Shown: positions 53,399 through 61,380, numbered from the stretch's first letter. The stretch: 61,380 bases of DNA from Deltaproteobacteria bacterium HGW-Deltaproteobacteria-14 (GCA_002841945.1 PHBI01000043.1:1-61380), one strand, 5' to 3'. Made by a program: numbers and translations. Notes: a model not told the origin generated them from the sequence alone.

Positions 53399-56307
53399 CG
53401 TGAACCTCCTTCGGCGGTGGTCGAGGCTGAGGACGGGGTGAACTGGAAGGCGCCAGAGGCGTCGCGGGTCACGGCGCCATCGAGGCGACCCTCGCCGCGA
53501 TCGCGCAGGACCGGGGTCACGCCGGCCGGGAGATACGGGGCGAGCGAGACGCTGGCCGCGGGGCGGCGCGTCCCGAAGAACGCGTCACTGTGGCACGCCG
53601 TGCAGTCGCGGGTCGCCCACTCGCCGAGGGCGACGTTGTGGTGGATCGCGTGGGCGTCGACCTGGGCGACGAGGCGCGGGTCGCGTACCCCGGCGGCGAT
53701 CAGAGCCGTGCGCACGGCCTTCTGCTGCTCGGGGGTGTCGAGGCGGAGCTCGCCCTCGCTGAGGGCGCCGTCGCGGTCGCGGTCGAGGGCGGCCACCAGC
53801 TCGGGCCGGAACGCGTCGCCGACGAACCACGCAGCGCGCAGGGTGGCGTCGGAGACGGGGGCCCAGCTCGGCCCGTCGACCCAGGCGACGGTGGTGACGA
53901 GGTTGAAGGGGGCGAGCTTGCCGCCCTCGCGCTGGGGCAGCAGCGTCGGCGTCCAGCCGGTCAGGAAGTCCTCGCCGTCGACCTCCTCGAAGCCGCGGCG
54001 CGTGACCAGCGGGCGGCCGTCGGGGCCGAGCACGGTGCGGTCGACGAGCTCCTGCGCCGGGGCGTAGAGGCGCGGGATGTGGCAGGCCTCGCAGCTCAGC
54101 GCGGCGAAGTGCTCTTCACGCTGGTCCATCCAGCCGTGGGTGTTGGCGACGGCGTGGCAGCTCTGGCAGTCGCGGCGCGCTCCTTCTCGAGCTGGGTGGT
54201 CGGGGGTGGTGCTCGCGAGGCGCTTGGGGACCTCGTCGGCGTAGTGGCACTCGGCGCAGGTCACGAGCCGCTCGGCGTGGATGTCCCAGCTCCGGCGCAG
54301 GGTGTCCTTGTCCTTCAGGTTGAGGCCGGACACGCGCACCTTCTGGTAGCTGAACACCTGCCCGGTCTGCTCGGTGACCGCGTCATCGCCGCCGAGGTTC
54401 AGGGTCAGCGGCTCGGGGGTGTTGTGGACGCGGCCGTGGCACGCACCGCAGTTCTCCTCTCGCGGGGGACCGAGCGCGAGCTTCGCCTCGCCGCCGTCGA
54501 AGGCGTCCGCGTCCCAGGTGAAGCCGCCGCCGTCCTTCGCCGTGACCAGCCCGGTGCCGACGAGGGTCGCGGTGACGGCCCACTTGGCTTGGCCCGACCC
54601 CAGCGCGGCGCGCCGGGCGCCCTCGTTCGCATTTGCGAGATGGCACAGCAGGCAGTTGCTCTCGCCCTCCTTGGGGGCGGGCTCGGGCCCGTACGGCAGC
54701 AGCGAAGCGCGCGCCTGGTCGAGGCCCAAGTCGCCGAGGCCGCGGTGATAGCCGTGGTTGGCGGCGAAGTCCGCGTCGTCGAGGTCGTGGCAGGCGCTGC
54801 AGGACTCGCGCAGGGACACGGGCTCGCCGGACTCGGCGACCGAGGTGCCGTCCGCGTCGAGCAGCTCGACGGTGTCGTGCTCGAAGGGCTCGACGCCGAG
54901 GGGATCAGCGTCGTAGCCGAGGGCCTTCCAGTCGAGGCGGCCGCGTGGCCCGTGGCAGTCGCGGCAGCTCAGCGCGCGCTCCTTGGGGGCGACCATGTGC
55001 GACAGCGGCCAGTACATGTCGGTCGGGGCGAAGTCGAACTCGCCGCTGAACTCGAGGCCGTTGGCGGCGGCGCCGTTCTTGAGCGCCGTCTTCCAGTCGA
55101 ACTTCGTCCAGAAGCCCTCGGGGCCGTGGACGTTGGGGACGAGCAGCGTCTTGTTGACCTTGTCGTAGGGCTGCTTGGCGTGGTGGATCTTGAACGGCCA
55201 CAGCTTGGCCTTCGGGTCCTGACGATCCCCGAGGGGCGCGGCGATCAGCGTCGTCTGGGTCGGGTCCATGACGTCGCCGATGATGTAGTGGCTCGAGGTG
55301 CCGTTGTACCAGGCGTACTCCGGGGTGACGTTCTCGCCGTAGGTGAAGCGGCCCTTGATCTTCAGGTAGACGTGCGGGTCGGTGATGTCGAGGTCCTTGC
55401 CGGCCTCCGACCAGTCCCAGTCGAGCTTGGTCGGCTCCTCGACGGCCATCGCCGGGATGTGGCAGGCCTGGCAGGCGACCTTCGCGGTGTGGGCCTCGAG
55501 GCGCGGGTCCTCGTGGACGCGCGCGCCGTCGTGGCAGTCGGTGCAGCTGACGCGGTTGGTGTCGGTGACGCTGACCGACATCGAGCGGCCGGGGATGTTG
55601 TGGTCTTTGGTCTGGTGGCAGTCGACGCAGGTCATCTCGAGGCGCCCCATGTGGACGTCGACGCGCTCACCGGGGTTGGTCATCGACATGTCGAGGTCGC
55701 CGTGCTTGACGCCGTTGCCGCCGCCGCCGTTGAAGTGGCAGCCGCCGCAGTTGGTCCGCCCGGGGCGACCGACGCTGCGGGCGACGGCGAGCAGGTCGAC
55801 CGACGGATCCGGGAGCCCCGCGCCCTTGCCCTGCTTGGCGTAAGTCCCGCTGCCGTCGTGGCAGCCGAGGCAGTCGACGAGCGTCGGGTCCTCGAAGTCG
55901 AAGGACTCGTCCTTCCAGCCATAGCCGATGTGGCAGGTGGTGCAGGCCGCCCAGTTCGAGCGGATGCCGATGCAGAAGTTGTTGACGGTGTTCTTCTTGC
56001 CGATGCGGACCGGCTCGTCATGGCCGGGGACCTGGCTCAGCTCGCCCTCCCAGCGCCAGTGGGCGGTCTTCATCACGTGGGTCGCGGCGTCCTCGTGGCA
56101 CTCGAGGCAGGCGCGGGTGACCGCGGGCCCGTCCTCGAAGGGCTGGTCGAAGAAGCTGTAGTGCGGCATGTGCTCGGCGGGCACCGGCACGTGGGCCCAC
56201 GCCCCCTCGCGCTCTTGTGGCTCGCTCGACTGGCAGCCCGCGCCGATCCCGGCGGCGGTCAAGGCGACCGCGGCGACCGCGGTCCATCGCGGCATCATCC
56301 GCGTCAT
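53395..56307 (-). CDS. 15-haem cytochrome c: octahaem tetrathionate-reductase-like N-half plus seven extra haems
   Basis: A 970-residue exported lipoprotein (signal to GIGAGC, C25). It has fifteen CxxCH haem sites, starting at C67, C122, C146, C187, C227, C255, C279, C448, C503, C552, C620, C684, C714, C739 and C902. Residues ~60-460 resemble octahaem tetrathionate reductase (OTR): TAHWRWEG, NNFCIGIRSN, CTTCHIGYGWKDESFDF (K132 is a candidate lysine haem ligand), HFNGGGGNGVKHGDLD and NIPGRSMS. OTR enzymes reduce tetrathionate and also nitrite or hydroxylamine in vitro. The other ~500 residues carry seven more haems and an EF-hand-like DRDRDGALSEGEL. It is second in an operon with an ArsR regulator and sulfur transporters, which supports a sulfur substrate. 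Confidence 0.88.
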   Translation of the reverse strand: MTRMMPRWTAVAAVALTAAGIGAGCQSSEPQEREGAWAHVPVPAEHMPHYSFFDQPFEDGPAVTRACLECHEDAATHVMKTAHWRWEGELSQVPGHDEPVRIGKKNTVNNFCIGIRSNWAACTTCHIGYGWKDESFDFEDPTLVDCLGCHDGSGTYAKQGKGAGLPDPSVDLLAVARSVGRPGRTNCGGCHFNGGGGNGVKHGDLDMSMTNPGERVDVHMGRLEMTCVDCHQTKDHNIPGRSMSVSVTDTNRVSCTDCHDGARVHEDPRLEAHTAKVACQACHIPAMAVEEPTKLDWDWSEAGKDLDITDPHVYLKIKGRFTYGENVTPEYAWYNGTSSHYIIGDVMDPTQTTLIAAPLGDRQDPKAKLWPFKIHHAKQPYDKVNKTLLVPNVHGPEGFWTKFDWKTALKNGAAANGLEFSGEFDFAPTDMYWPLSHMVAPKERALSCRDCHGPRGRLDWKALGYDADPLGVEPFEHDTVELLDADGTSVAESGEPVSLRESCSACHDLDDADFAANHGYHRGLGDLGLDQARASLLPYGPEPAPKEGESNCLLCHLANANEGARRAALGSGQAKWAVTATLVGTGLVTAKDGGGFTWDADAFDGGEAKLALGPPREENCGACHGRVHNTPEPLTLNLGGDDAVTEQTGQVFSYQKVRVSGLNLKDKDTLRRSWDIHAERLVTCAECHYADEVPKRLASTTPDHPAREGARRDCQSCHAVANTHGWMDQREEHFAALSCEACHIPRLYAPAQELVDRTVLGPDGRPLVTRRGFEEVDGEDFLTGWTPTLLPQREGGKLAPFNLVTTVAWVDGPSWAPVSDATLRAAWFVGDAFRPELVAALDRDRDGALSEGELRLDTPEQQKAVRTALIAAGVRDPRLVAQVDAHAIHHNVALGEWATRDCTACHSDAFFGTRRPAASVSLAPYLPAGVTPVLRDRGEGRLDGAVTRDASGAFQFTPSSASTTAEGGSR

Positions 56308-56317
56308 GTCTACCCCC

Positions 56318-56623
56318 TCAGTGGTTGTCCACGGGCGGCTCAGGGCAGCAGCCCTGAGCGCACCGCAGCAGGTCGATGAGGCGCACCTCGGCCAAGCGAT
56401 ACACCTGGAGGCCCGCCTGTCGGCTGGCCGCCACGAGCCCGCTCATGCGCAGGATCCGCAGCTGTTGGGACACGATGCTCTGCGGGTGCTCGAGCGCCTC
56501 GGCCAGCGCCGTGACGTGCTCGGGCCCGTCGCACAGGCGCGCGACGATGCGCAGCCGGAGCGGGTGTGACACCGCCTTGAAGATCCGGACCGCCTCGCTC
56601 GCCTGCTTCGCCCCGAAGTCCAA
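56318..56623 (-). CDS. ArsR/SmtB-family regulator, candidate sulfur/redox sensor
   Basis: A 101-residue repressor, probably from TTG 56623 with GGAGG 8 bases upstream. The winged-helix core reads RIFKAVSHPLRLRIVARL, with the recognition helix PQSIVSQQLRILRMSGLV. Cys are at C31 (ARLCDGPEHV) and C88, C92, C93 (LLRCAQGCC). This is like the two-thiol layout of the persulfide sensors SqrR/BigR, one Cys in the core and one near the C-terminus. The classical As/Cd metal motif is not obvious. The gene is first in the operon, 10 bases before the cytochrome. The palindromes at 56670-56700 are its probable operator. Confidence 0.8.
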   Translation of the reverse strand: MDFGAKQASEAVRIFKAVSHPLRLRIVARLCDGPEHVTALAEALEHPQSIVSQQLRILRMSGLVAASRQAGLQVYRLAEVRLIDLLRCAQGCCPEPPVDNH

Positions 56624-56669
56624 GTCTCCGCCCTCCGCATCCGTGACGGCATCCCTATCGGCACCGCGC

Positions 56670-56700
56670 GGATATCGCTACATCGCTATATCCCGATATA
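56670..56700 (-). promoter_or_regulatory. Tandem palindromic operators of the sulfur operon
   Basis: GGATAT (56670-56675) and ATATCC (56688-56693) form a 24-base dyad. An overlapping perfect 14-base palindrome is TATATC-CC-GATATA (56687-56700). ATCGCTA is also directly repeated (56674-56680 and 56682-56688). The AT-rich patch is strikingly different from its surroundings and lies 47 bases before the regulator start, as expected for an ArsR-type operator over a promoter. Confidence 0.65.
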
Positions 56701-56935
56701 ACGAAAAAACATCCCCGTACAAGTGAAAAGCGTTCACCGGCGACGAAGCGCCGCACCCGCTGCGGGGCGTACGGGTCCGCGCGGAGGCCTGCCTGGGCCT
56801 GCCGCCGCGCGCCCACGCGCCAAGACCCGGGGTGAAGTCAGCGACAGCTGCGAGCGAGATCAGAGCTCGTGCAGTTTTTCGCCGAAGCCGGACCCAGTCC
56901 CCACCGTACCGGTCGAGGACCTGCCGTTGCTTGGC

Positions 56936-58585
56936 TCAGCCGGCGGCGTCGAAGGCCGCCTGGACGATCGCGCGGGCCTCGTCCTGGAGCGCCGCGAGGT
57001 GCTCGGGGCCTTTGAACGACTCGGCGTAGATCTTGTAGATCTCCTCGGTGCCCGAGGGGCGCGCCGCGAACCAGCCGTTCTCGGTCGTGACCTTCAGCCC
57101 CCCGATGGCCGCGCCGTTGCCCGGGGCGCGCGTGAGCTTGGCGGTGATGGGCTCGCCGGCGAGCGACCGCGCGGTGACGAGCTCCGGCGAGAGATCCCGC
57201 AGGACGGCCTTCTGCGCGGCCGTCGCCGGGACGTCGATGCGCTGGTAGGCCGGCTGGCCGTAGCGCCCGACCAGCTCGGCGTAGTGCTCCGACGGGTCCC
57301 GGCCGCTCTTCGCCGTGATCTCCGCCGCCAGCAGATCGAGCAGGATGCCGTCCTTGTCCGTGGTCCAGGCGGCGCCGTCGAAGCGCAGAAACGACGCTCC
57401 GGCGCTCTCCTCGCCGCCGAAGCCGGTGCTGCCGTCGAGCAGCCCGTCCACGAACCACTTGAAGCCGACCGGGACCTCGCGCAGGGTCCGCCCGATCTGG
57501 GCCGCGACCCGGTCGATCATCGAGCTCGACACGAGGGTCTTGCCCACCGCGGCCGTCGCCGGCCACCGGTCGCGCGTCTCGAAGACCCAGCGGATGGCGA
57601 CCGCGAGGAAGGCGTTGGGGTCCATCAGCCCGCCGGTCGGGGTCACGATGCCGTGGCGATCGGCGTCGGCGTCGTTGCCGCAGGCGACGTCGTAGCGGTC
57701 CTTGAGGTCGACGAGGCTCGCCATCGCGTAGGGCGAGGAGCAGTCCATCCGGATCTTGCCGTCCCTGTCGACGGTCATGAAGCCGAAGGCCGGGTCGACG
57801 GCGCGGTTGACGACCTCGATGTCGATCCCGTAGGCGGACGCGATGGGGTCCCAGTAGTCGATGCACGAGCCGCCGAGGGGGTCGACGCCGATGCGGACGC
57901 CGCTCCGGGCGATGGCCCCCATGTCGATGACGTTCACGAGATCGGCGACGTAGGCGTCGCGATAGTCGCGGACCGTCACGTGGGACCCGGCCAGCGCCTG
58001 GGCGTAGGACACGCGCCGGACCCCGGCGAGGTCGGCCTCGAGCAGCGCGTTGGCGCGGGCCTCGATCGCCCGGGTGGTGGCGCCGTCCGCCGGGCCGCCC
58101 GACGGCGGGTTGTACTTGATGCCGCCGTCCCGCGGCGGGTTGTGCGACGGCGTGACGACCACCCCGTCGGCCAGCGCGCCGGGGTGGGCGCGGTTGTGGG
58201 TCAGGATGGCGTGGGAGATGGCGGGGGTCGGGGTGTAGCCGCGCCCGGCGGCGATGACCACGTCGACCCCGTTCGCGGCGAGCACCTCGATGGCGGTGAC
58301 GTGGGCGGGCTCGCTGAGCGCGTGGGTGTCCATGCCCAGAAACAGCGGCCCGCGGACCCCGGCGGCGGCGCGGTGCTCGGCGACGGCCTGGCAGATGGCG
58401 GCGATGTGCGCCTCGTTGAAGCGCCGATCGAGGGCGCTGCCGCGGTGCCCCGAGGTGCCGAAGGCCACGCGCTGGGCGGGGTCTTTGGGGTCCGGGGAGA
58501 GCGCGTAGTACATCGCGACGAGGCGCGAGGTGTTGATGAGGAGCTCGCGCGGGGCGGGCTTGCCAGCGAGGGGATGAACGGCCAC
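56936..58585 (-). CDS. pgm: Phosphoglucomutase (alpha-D-glucose phosphate-specific)
   Basis: A 549-residue cytosolic enzyme from GTG 58583-58585, preceded by GAGAGG. It interconverts glucose-1-phosphate and glucose-6-phosphate, linking glycogen and cell-envelope sugar synthesis with glycolysis. Visible marks are [17 protein letters not shown] near the N-terminus, the phosphoserine loop [17 protein letters not shown] (S147), the Mg2+ loop [12 protein letters not shown] and the C-terminal phosphate-binding [16 protein letters not shown]. Length and order match the bacterial Pgm family. It is monocistronic and not functionally linked to the neighbouring sulfur operon. Confidence 0.95.
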   Translation of the reverse strand: MAVHPLAGKPAPRELLINTSRLVAMYYALSPDPKDPAQRVAFGTSGHRGSALDRRFNEAHIAAICQAVAEHRAAAGVRGPLFLGMDTHALSEPAHVTAIEVLAANGVDVVIAAGRGYTPTPAISHAILTHNRAHPGALADGVVVTPSHNPPRDGGIKYNPPSGGPADGATTRAIEARANALLEADLAGVRRVSYAQALAGSHVTVRDYRDAYVADLVNVIDMGAIARSGVRIGVDPLGGSCIDYWDPIASAYGIDIEVVNRAVDPAFGFMTVDRDGKIRMDCSSPYAMASLVDLKDRYDVACGNDADADRHGIVTPTGGLMDPNAFLAVAIRWVFETRDRWPATAAVGKTLVSSSMIDRVAAQIGRTLREVPVGFKWFVDGLLDGSTGFGGEESAGASFLRFDGAAWTTDKDGILLDLLAAEITAKSGRDPSEHYAELVGRYGQPAYQRIDVPATAAQKAVLRDLSPELVTARSLAGEPITAKLTRAPGNGAAIGGLKVTTENGWFAARPSGTEEIYKIYAESFKGPEHLAALQDEARAIVQAAFDAAG

Positions 58586-58929
58586 AAGAACCTCTCGGGG
58601 GGCGGTCTAGGACACCTCGATCAAAGCCCGCTTCGCTGCGTCTTGCTCGGGGTCCCAGCGAGACTGACTCCGGCCGCTCACGCGGCCTGGGACATCGCCC
58701 CGGGGCCTCGCTAGCTCGGCCCTGGAACGACGCCCTGGCCCCCTGATCTAGCACAGTTCGGTCGCGTCAGCTGCCCGGCGTTTCGGGCGGTCTCGGAGAC
58801 CACGACCGGGTCGCGCTCCGCAGCGCTCCGGATAGCCTCGCCGCCCCGGGCGAACGCTGCTAGGGTACGCAGCGGCTGCGCGCCTCCGGGTGCGTGCCCC
58901 CGATAACCGCCCGACCCAGGAGGCACCCG
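58586..58929. other. Divergent intergenic region with a repeat and a nested hairpin
   Basis: These 344 bases lie between pgm and the P-loop gene and show no convincing coding frame. They hold the second copy of a 26-base repeat (58611-58636). A nested hairpin follows (58652-58693): GTCCCAG/CTGGGAC outside, GGCCGC-tcac-GCGGCC inside. A -10-like TAGGGT (58861-58866) and the AGGAGG ribosome site precede the ATG at 58930. Confidence 0.45.
58611..58636. repeat. 26-base dispersed repeat (copy 2)
   Basis: Matches 28136-28161 at 23 of 26 positions in the same orientation. Both are intergenic, about 30 kb apart; the family and function are unknown. Confidence 0.4.
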
Positions 58930-59913
58930 ATGCCCGAGGTGTTCGACGTCCTCTTCCTCCTCGCCCTGCCCGGCTCGGGCAAGTCCGAGGTGCGCAACTA
59001 CCTGACCCACAAGGATCCGGTCCACTTCCACATGGGCCCGACGGCGCAGCTCGACGACTACCCGTACGTCCACCTGCAGCTCATCGTCGACCAGATCCTC
59101 GGCGAGCTCGGGATGCCCCAGGCCTACCACTGGGCCGATCCCGACCACGGCGGCAACGGGCCGTTCATCGACGCGCGTGAGCTCGGTGGGCTGTGCGAGC
59201 TCCTCAACGAGGACTACTTCGAGCTGGTCAGCGGCCACGCCGAGCACCCGGTCAACGCCGCCGCGCGGCTGCTCGATCGCTTCGACGCCGCCTCGATCCG
59301 CGCCGGCGCGCGCCCGAAGTTCCGCACCCTCCCGCCGGGCATCCGCGCGGCCCTCGAGGCGCGGCTCGAGCCCGAGGCGCGCAAGCTCTTCGACGACAAG
59401 GCCGCCAACGTCCCGGACTCCCTCGACGGCAAGACCGTCGTCATCGAGTTCGCCCGCGGGGGCCCGGCCGGCTCGGCCTTCCCGCTCCGCGGCGGCTACG
59501 GCTACGAGGCGTCGCTGTCCCACATCTCGCCCGAGATCCTGCGCCGCGCCGCCATCCTCTACATCTGGGTCACCCCGGAGGAGAGCCAGCGCAAGAACAA
59601 CGCGCGGGCCAAGAAGGGCGAGCAGGGCTCGATCCTGTTCCACCGCACCCCCCAGGTCGTGATGGAGCGCGAGTACGGCATCTGCGACATGCACTACCTG
59701 CTCGAGACCTCGGACGTCCCGGGGACCATCCGCGTCGAGAGCCACGGCTACGTGTTCCACGTGCCGACCGAGCCCTTCGACAACCGGACCGACCTGACGT
59801 CGTTTCTCCGCGAGCCGGTCGAGGCCTGGTCCGAGAGCGACATCGGCCGCATCCACGGCAGCCTCTCGGAGGCCGCCGGCCGCCTCTGGCAGAGCTACGC
59901 CAAGAGCCGCTGA
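58930..59913 (+). CDS. P-loop NTPase/kinase-like conserved hypothetical protein
   Basis: A 327-residue cytosolic protein; AGGAGG directs the ATG at 58930. It begins with a Walker A loop (FLLALPGSGKSEVRNYL, K18 and S19), followed by a possible substrate region (PVHFHMGPTAQLDDYPYVHL) and a positively charged lid-like segment (SQRKNNARAKKGEQGS). The mid-region VIEFARGGPAGSAFPLRGGY is conserved-looking. The small-molecule kinase fold (adenylate-kinase-like) is inferred; the phosphate acceptor is unknown. It stands alone and is followed by a strong hairpin terminator. Confidence 0.75.
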   Translation: MPEVFDVLFLLALPGSGKSEVRNYLTHKDPVHFHMGPTAQLDDYPYVHLQLIVDQILGELGMPQAYHWADPDHGGNGPFIDARELGGLCELLNEDYFELVSGHAEHPVNAAARLLDRFDAASIRAGARPKFRTLPPGIRAALEARLEPEARKLFDDKAANVPDSLDGKTVVIEFARGGPAGSAFPLRGGYGYEASLSHISPEILRRAAILYIWVTPEESQRKNNARAKKGEQGSILFHRTPQVVMEREYGICDMHYLLETSDVPGTIRVESHGYVFHVPTEPFDNRTDLTSFLREPVEAWSESDIGRIHGSLSEAAGRLWQSYAKSR

Positions 59914-59924
59914 CGAACGGCGAC

Positions 59925-59952
59925 CCGGGGGGCCCCGACGCGGGCCCCCCGG
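59925..59952 (+). terminator. Strong hairpin after the P-loop gene
   Basis: CCGGGGGGCCC (59925-59935) and GGGCCCCCCGG (59942-59952) form a perfect 11-base stem with a 6-base loop, starting 12 bases after the stop and lying between convergent genes. There is no T-run, but the stem stability makes termination likely. Confidence 0.6.
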
Positions 59953-59987
59953 CTGTCGCCGCGCACGGGGCGCCGGGCGCGCCGCGA

Positions 59988-61380
59988 CTACGGGGTCAGC
60001 AGGCCGGAGATGACGCACCGCACAATAAACGCCGTGCTCATCTCAGAAGCCTGATCACGCAGATCAGGGTGCAACGCACCAAGGCGAGCCCCGGCGCTCT
60101 CCTCGCGCAGATCCAGCACGAGCGCCGCGCCGAGGCGGCCGATCCGCGGCGCCGTGACGTCGTCGGTGAGCGCTCGCAGCGCGGACGCCGCGCCCGGGCG
60201 GGCGAGCGCGACGGCGGCGAGGGCGAGCGCCGCTTCGACGCTCGAGGCCTGCGACAGCGCTGCGACGACGTCCTGCGGGGCGTCGCGCGCGGCGCACAGC
60301 GCGGCCTCGAAGGCGTACTGCTCGGCGAGGGCGTCGACCGCCTCCTGTAGGGTGTCGAAGCCATCGGGCGCGCCGAGGAGCGCGGCCACCAGCGCCTGCT
60401 CCGAGGCCGACCAGCGCAGGTCCTCGGGGCGCAGGGCGTGGACGAAGCGGCCCGCGCTCGGCAGCCGCGCGGCGAGGGCGGCGCTCAGGCCCGGTCCGCG
60501 GCGGGGGGCCGCGTCACGCGCGGCCCCGTCGCGGCCGAGGGCGGCCAGCTCGGCCAGCGCGAACATCCGCGACATCGCGTCCATCGCGACGAGCAGGCGG
60601 GCCAGCCGCGCCAGCGCCGTGCCGGCGAGGGCCTCGATGGCCCGCGGGTCGTAGCCGCGGGCCGGCGCGATCGCCACGAGCTTCGCCCGGAGCGCGCGCC
60701 AGTGGTGCGCCGCCTGTCCGGTAACGCCGGCCGGGGGGACCGCCGCGTCGAGCGTCTCCCAGCTCGCGCCGGGCGCCACCGGGCTGAGCGCCGGCGGCGC
60801 CGCCGGAGGGGCGGGATCGGCGGCGGCCGGCGCCGCGTGGACCGACAGCGCCGGCGCGTCGGTGTCGACGGTGACCATGCGCCCGTCCGCGAGCAGCAGC
60901 GCGGCCCCGTAGGGATCGACGAGCAGGTCCGCGACGACCGTCGCCGCCCGGTCGAGGCGCTGGATCCGGACCCGGTGACGCTCGACCCGACAGGCGACGA
61001 GGCGCCCACCCGGGCTCGGGAAGGGCGCCCCGTCGAGGGCGAGGGCGTGCAGCGCCGCCGCGCCCTCGTCGCCGAGGCGATGGACCGCCCCGGCGTGGGT
61101 CAGAAACGCCGCCCCCGCCGCGTCGAACGCGATGTCGGCGATGAGCTGGTCGAGCCGATCGAGGGGCGCCGTCACCCGCGCCAGCGCGCGCTGCGCCGCG
61201 AGGTCCCACAGCGCCAGCTCCCCTGACCGCGAGGCCACCGCCAGGCGGCCGCCGTCGCCGCTGAAGGCCAGGGCGTAGACCGTGTTCTCGACCTCGAAGC
61301 GGCCGACCGGCGCCAGGTCCGCCCAGCGCAGCAGCGTGACGACGGTGTCCACCCCGCCCGCGGCGACCGCGAGCAGCTCG
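59988..61380 (-). CDS. WD40-like repeat protein, C-terminal part (start lies beyond right edge)
   Basis: The reverse frame is open from the right window edge (ELLAVAAGG before the internal GTG at 61352) to the stop at 59988, so the N-terminus is missing; at least 463 residues are visible. Near the edge are propeller blades of the WD40 type (TVYALAFSGDGGRLAVASRS, GELALWDL). After a Pro/Ala-rich linker (PAPPAAPPALSPVAPG) the C-terminal ~250 residues are Ala/Leu-rich helices without known motifs, ending FIVRCVISGLLTP. It may be a scaffold. It could be related in design to the kinase propeller at 14986-17928, but no kinase segment is visible here. Confidence 0.65.
   Translation of the reverse strand, partial: ELLAVAAGGVDTVVTLLRWADLAPVGRFEVENTVYALAFSGDGGRLAVASRSGELALWDLAAQRALARVTAPLDRLDQLIADIAFDAAGAAFLTHAGAVHRLGDEGAAALHALALDGAPFPSPGGRLVACRVERHRVRIQRLDRAATVVADLLVDPYGAALLLADGRMVTVDTDAPALSVHAAPAAADPAPPAAPPALSPVAPGASWETLDAAVPPAGVTGQAAHHWRALRAKLVAIAPARGYDPRAIEALAGTALARLARLLVAMDAMSRMFALAELAALGRDGAARDAAPRRGPGLSAALAARLPSAGRFVHALRPEDLRWSASEQALVAALLGAPDGFDTLQEAVDALAEQYAFEAALCAARDAPQDVVAALSQASSVEAALALAAVALARPGAASALRALTDDVTAPRIGRLGAALVLDLREESAGARLGALHPDLRDQASEMSTAFIVRCVISGLLTP

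Noticed and set aside
56724..56935. Possible small gene between the sulfur operator and pgm
   Set aside because: The only long plus-strand frame continues antisense through pgm and has antisense composition; no ribosome site or motif was seen.
58650..58700. Possible tRNA-like structure
   Set aside because: No acceptor stem, no TTCRA T-loop and no 7-base anticodon loop; only two nested stems.

Overview
This window is visibly GC-rich chromosomal DNA. It most resembles a Myxococcota-type (former Deltaproteobacteria) or Bradymonadota-type bacterium. This placement is an inference from gene content: a membrane Ser/Thr kinase with a C-terminal propeller, an FHA protein, very large surface lipoproteins with D/T/V-rich linkers and lamin-tail domains, a multihaem cytochrome, and myxobacterial-style hypothetical lipoproteins. 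No rRNA, tRNA, CRISPR array, insertion sequence, integrase or prophage was seen.

Layout. 1-220 is the start of a secreted protein running off the left edge. 550-6212 is a two-gene activase/dehydratase-like iron-sulfur ATPase system (BadF/HgdC family with a DUF2229-type partner). 6370-10814 holds two tandem paralogous POT peptide transporters. 11014-13826 is a leftward set: a secreted protein, a small zinc-ribbon-like protein, and a 540-residue protein with a possible export leader. 14075-17928 is an FHA protein overlapping a Ser/Thr kinase. 18083-23434 is a 1783-residue lipoprotein. 23655-27993 combines a two-component system with an ApbE flavinyltransferase / ferric-reductase-like operon. 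28215-30462 is a CrtI-like oxidoreductase with its TetR repressor. 30700-36384 is a 1894-residue lamin-tail lipoprotein. 36582-38619 is a GMC-type oxidoreductase with a small partner. 38971-40293 is a secreted hypothetical protein.

40545-44825 is a tightly overlapping arsenic operon: arsR, acr3, arsC, thioredoxin, CcdA-like protein, ArsP permease, small CxxC protein. 44898-45987 is a TerB-like protein and a TetR regulator. 46145-51399 holds a penicillin-acylase-family lipoprotein, a small lipoprotein and a hemerythrin-GGDEF enzyme. 51638-56623 is a leftward sulfur operon: an ArsR-type regulator, a 15-haem tetrathionate-reductase-like cytochrome, and two YeeE/YedE half-transporters, one fused to a rhodanese-like domain. 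56936-59913 holds divergent phosphoglucomutase and P-loop genes. 59988-61380 is the C-terminal part of a WD40-like protein running off the right edge.

The most notable find is the 51638-56623 operon. It combines a cytochrome with an octahaem-tetrathionate-reductase N-half and seven extra haems, a YeeE transporter split over two genes, and a rhodanese-like domain whose catalytic Cys is missing. That last protein ends in a SoxY-like GGCG tail. The whole is under a Cys-containing ArsR-type regulator with strong palindromic operators. Together these suggest a sulfur-oxyanion uptake and electron-transfer system that I do not recognise as a described unit. Secondary points of interest are the fused pseudo-dimeric activase, the ApbE operon with no visible flavin acceptor, and several shared intergenic repeats and operators.
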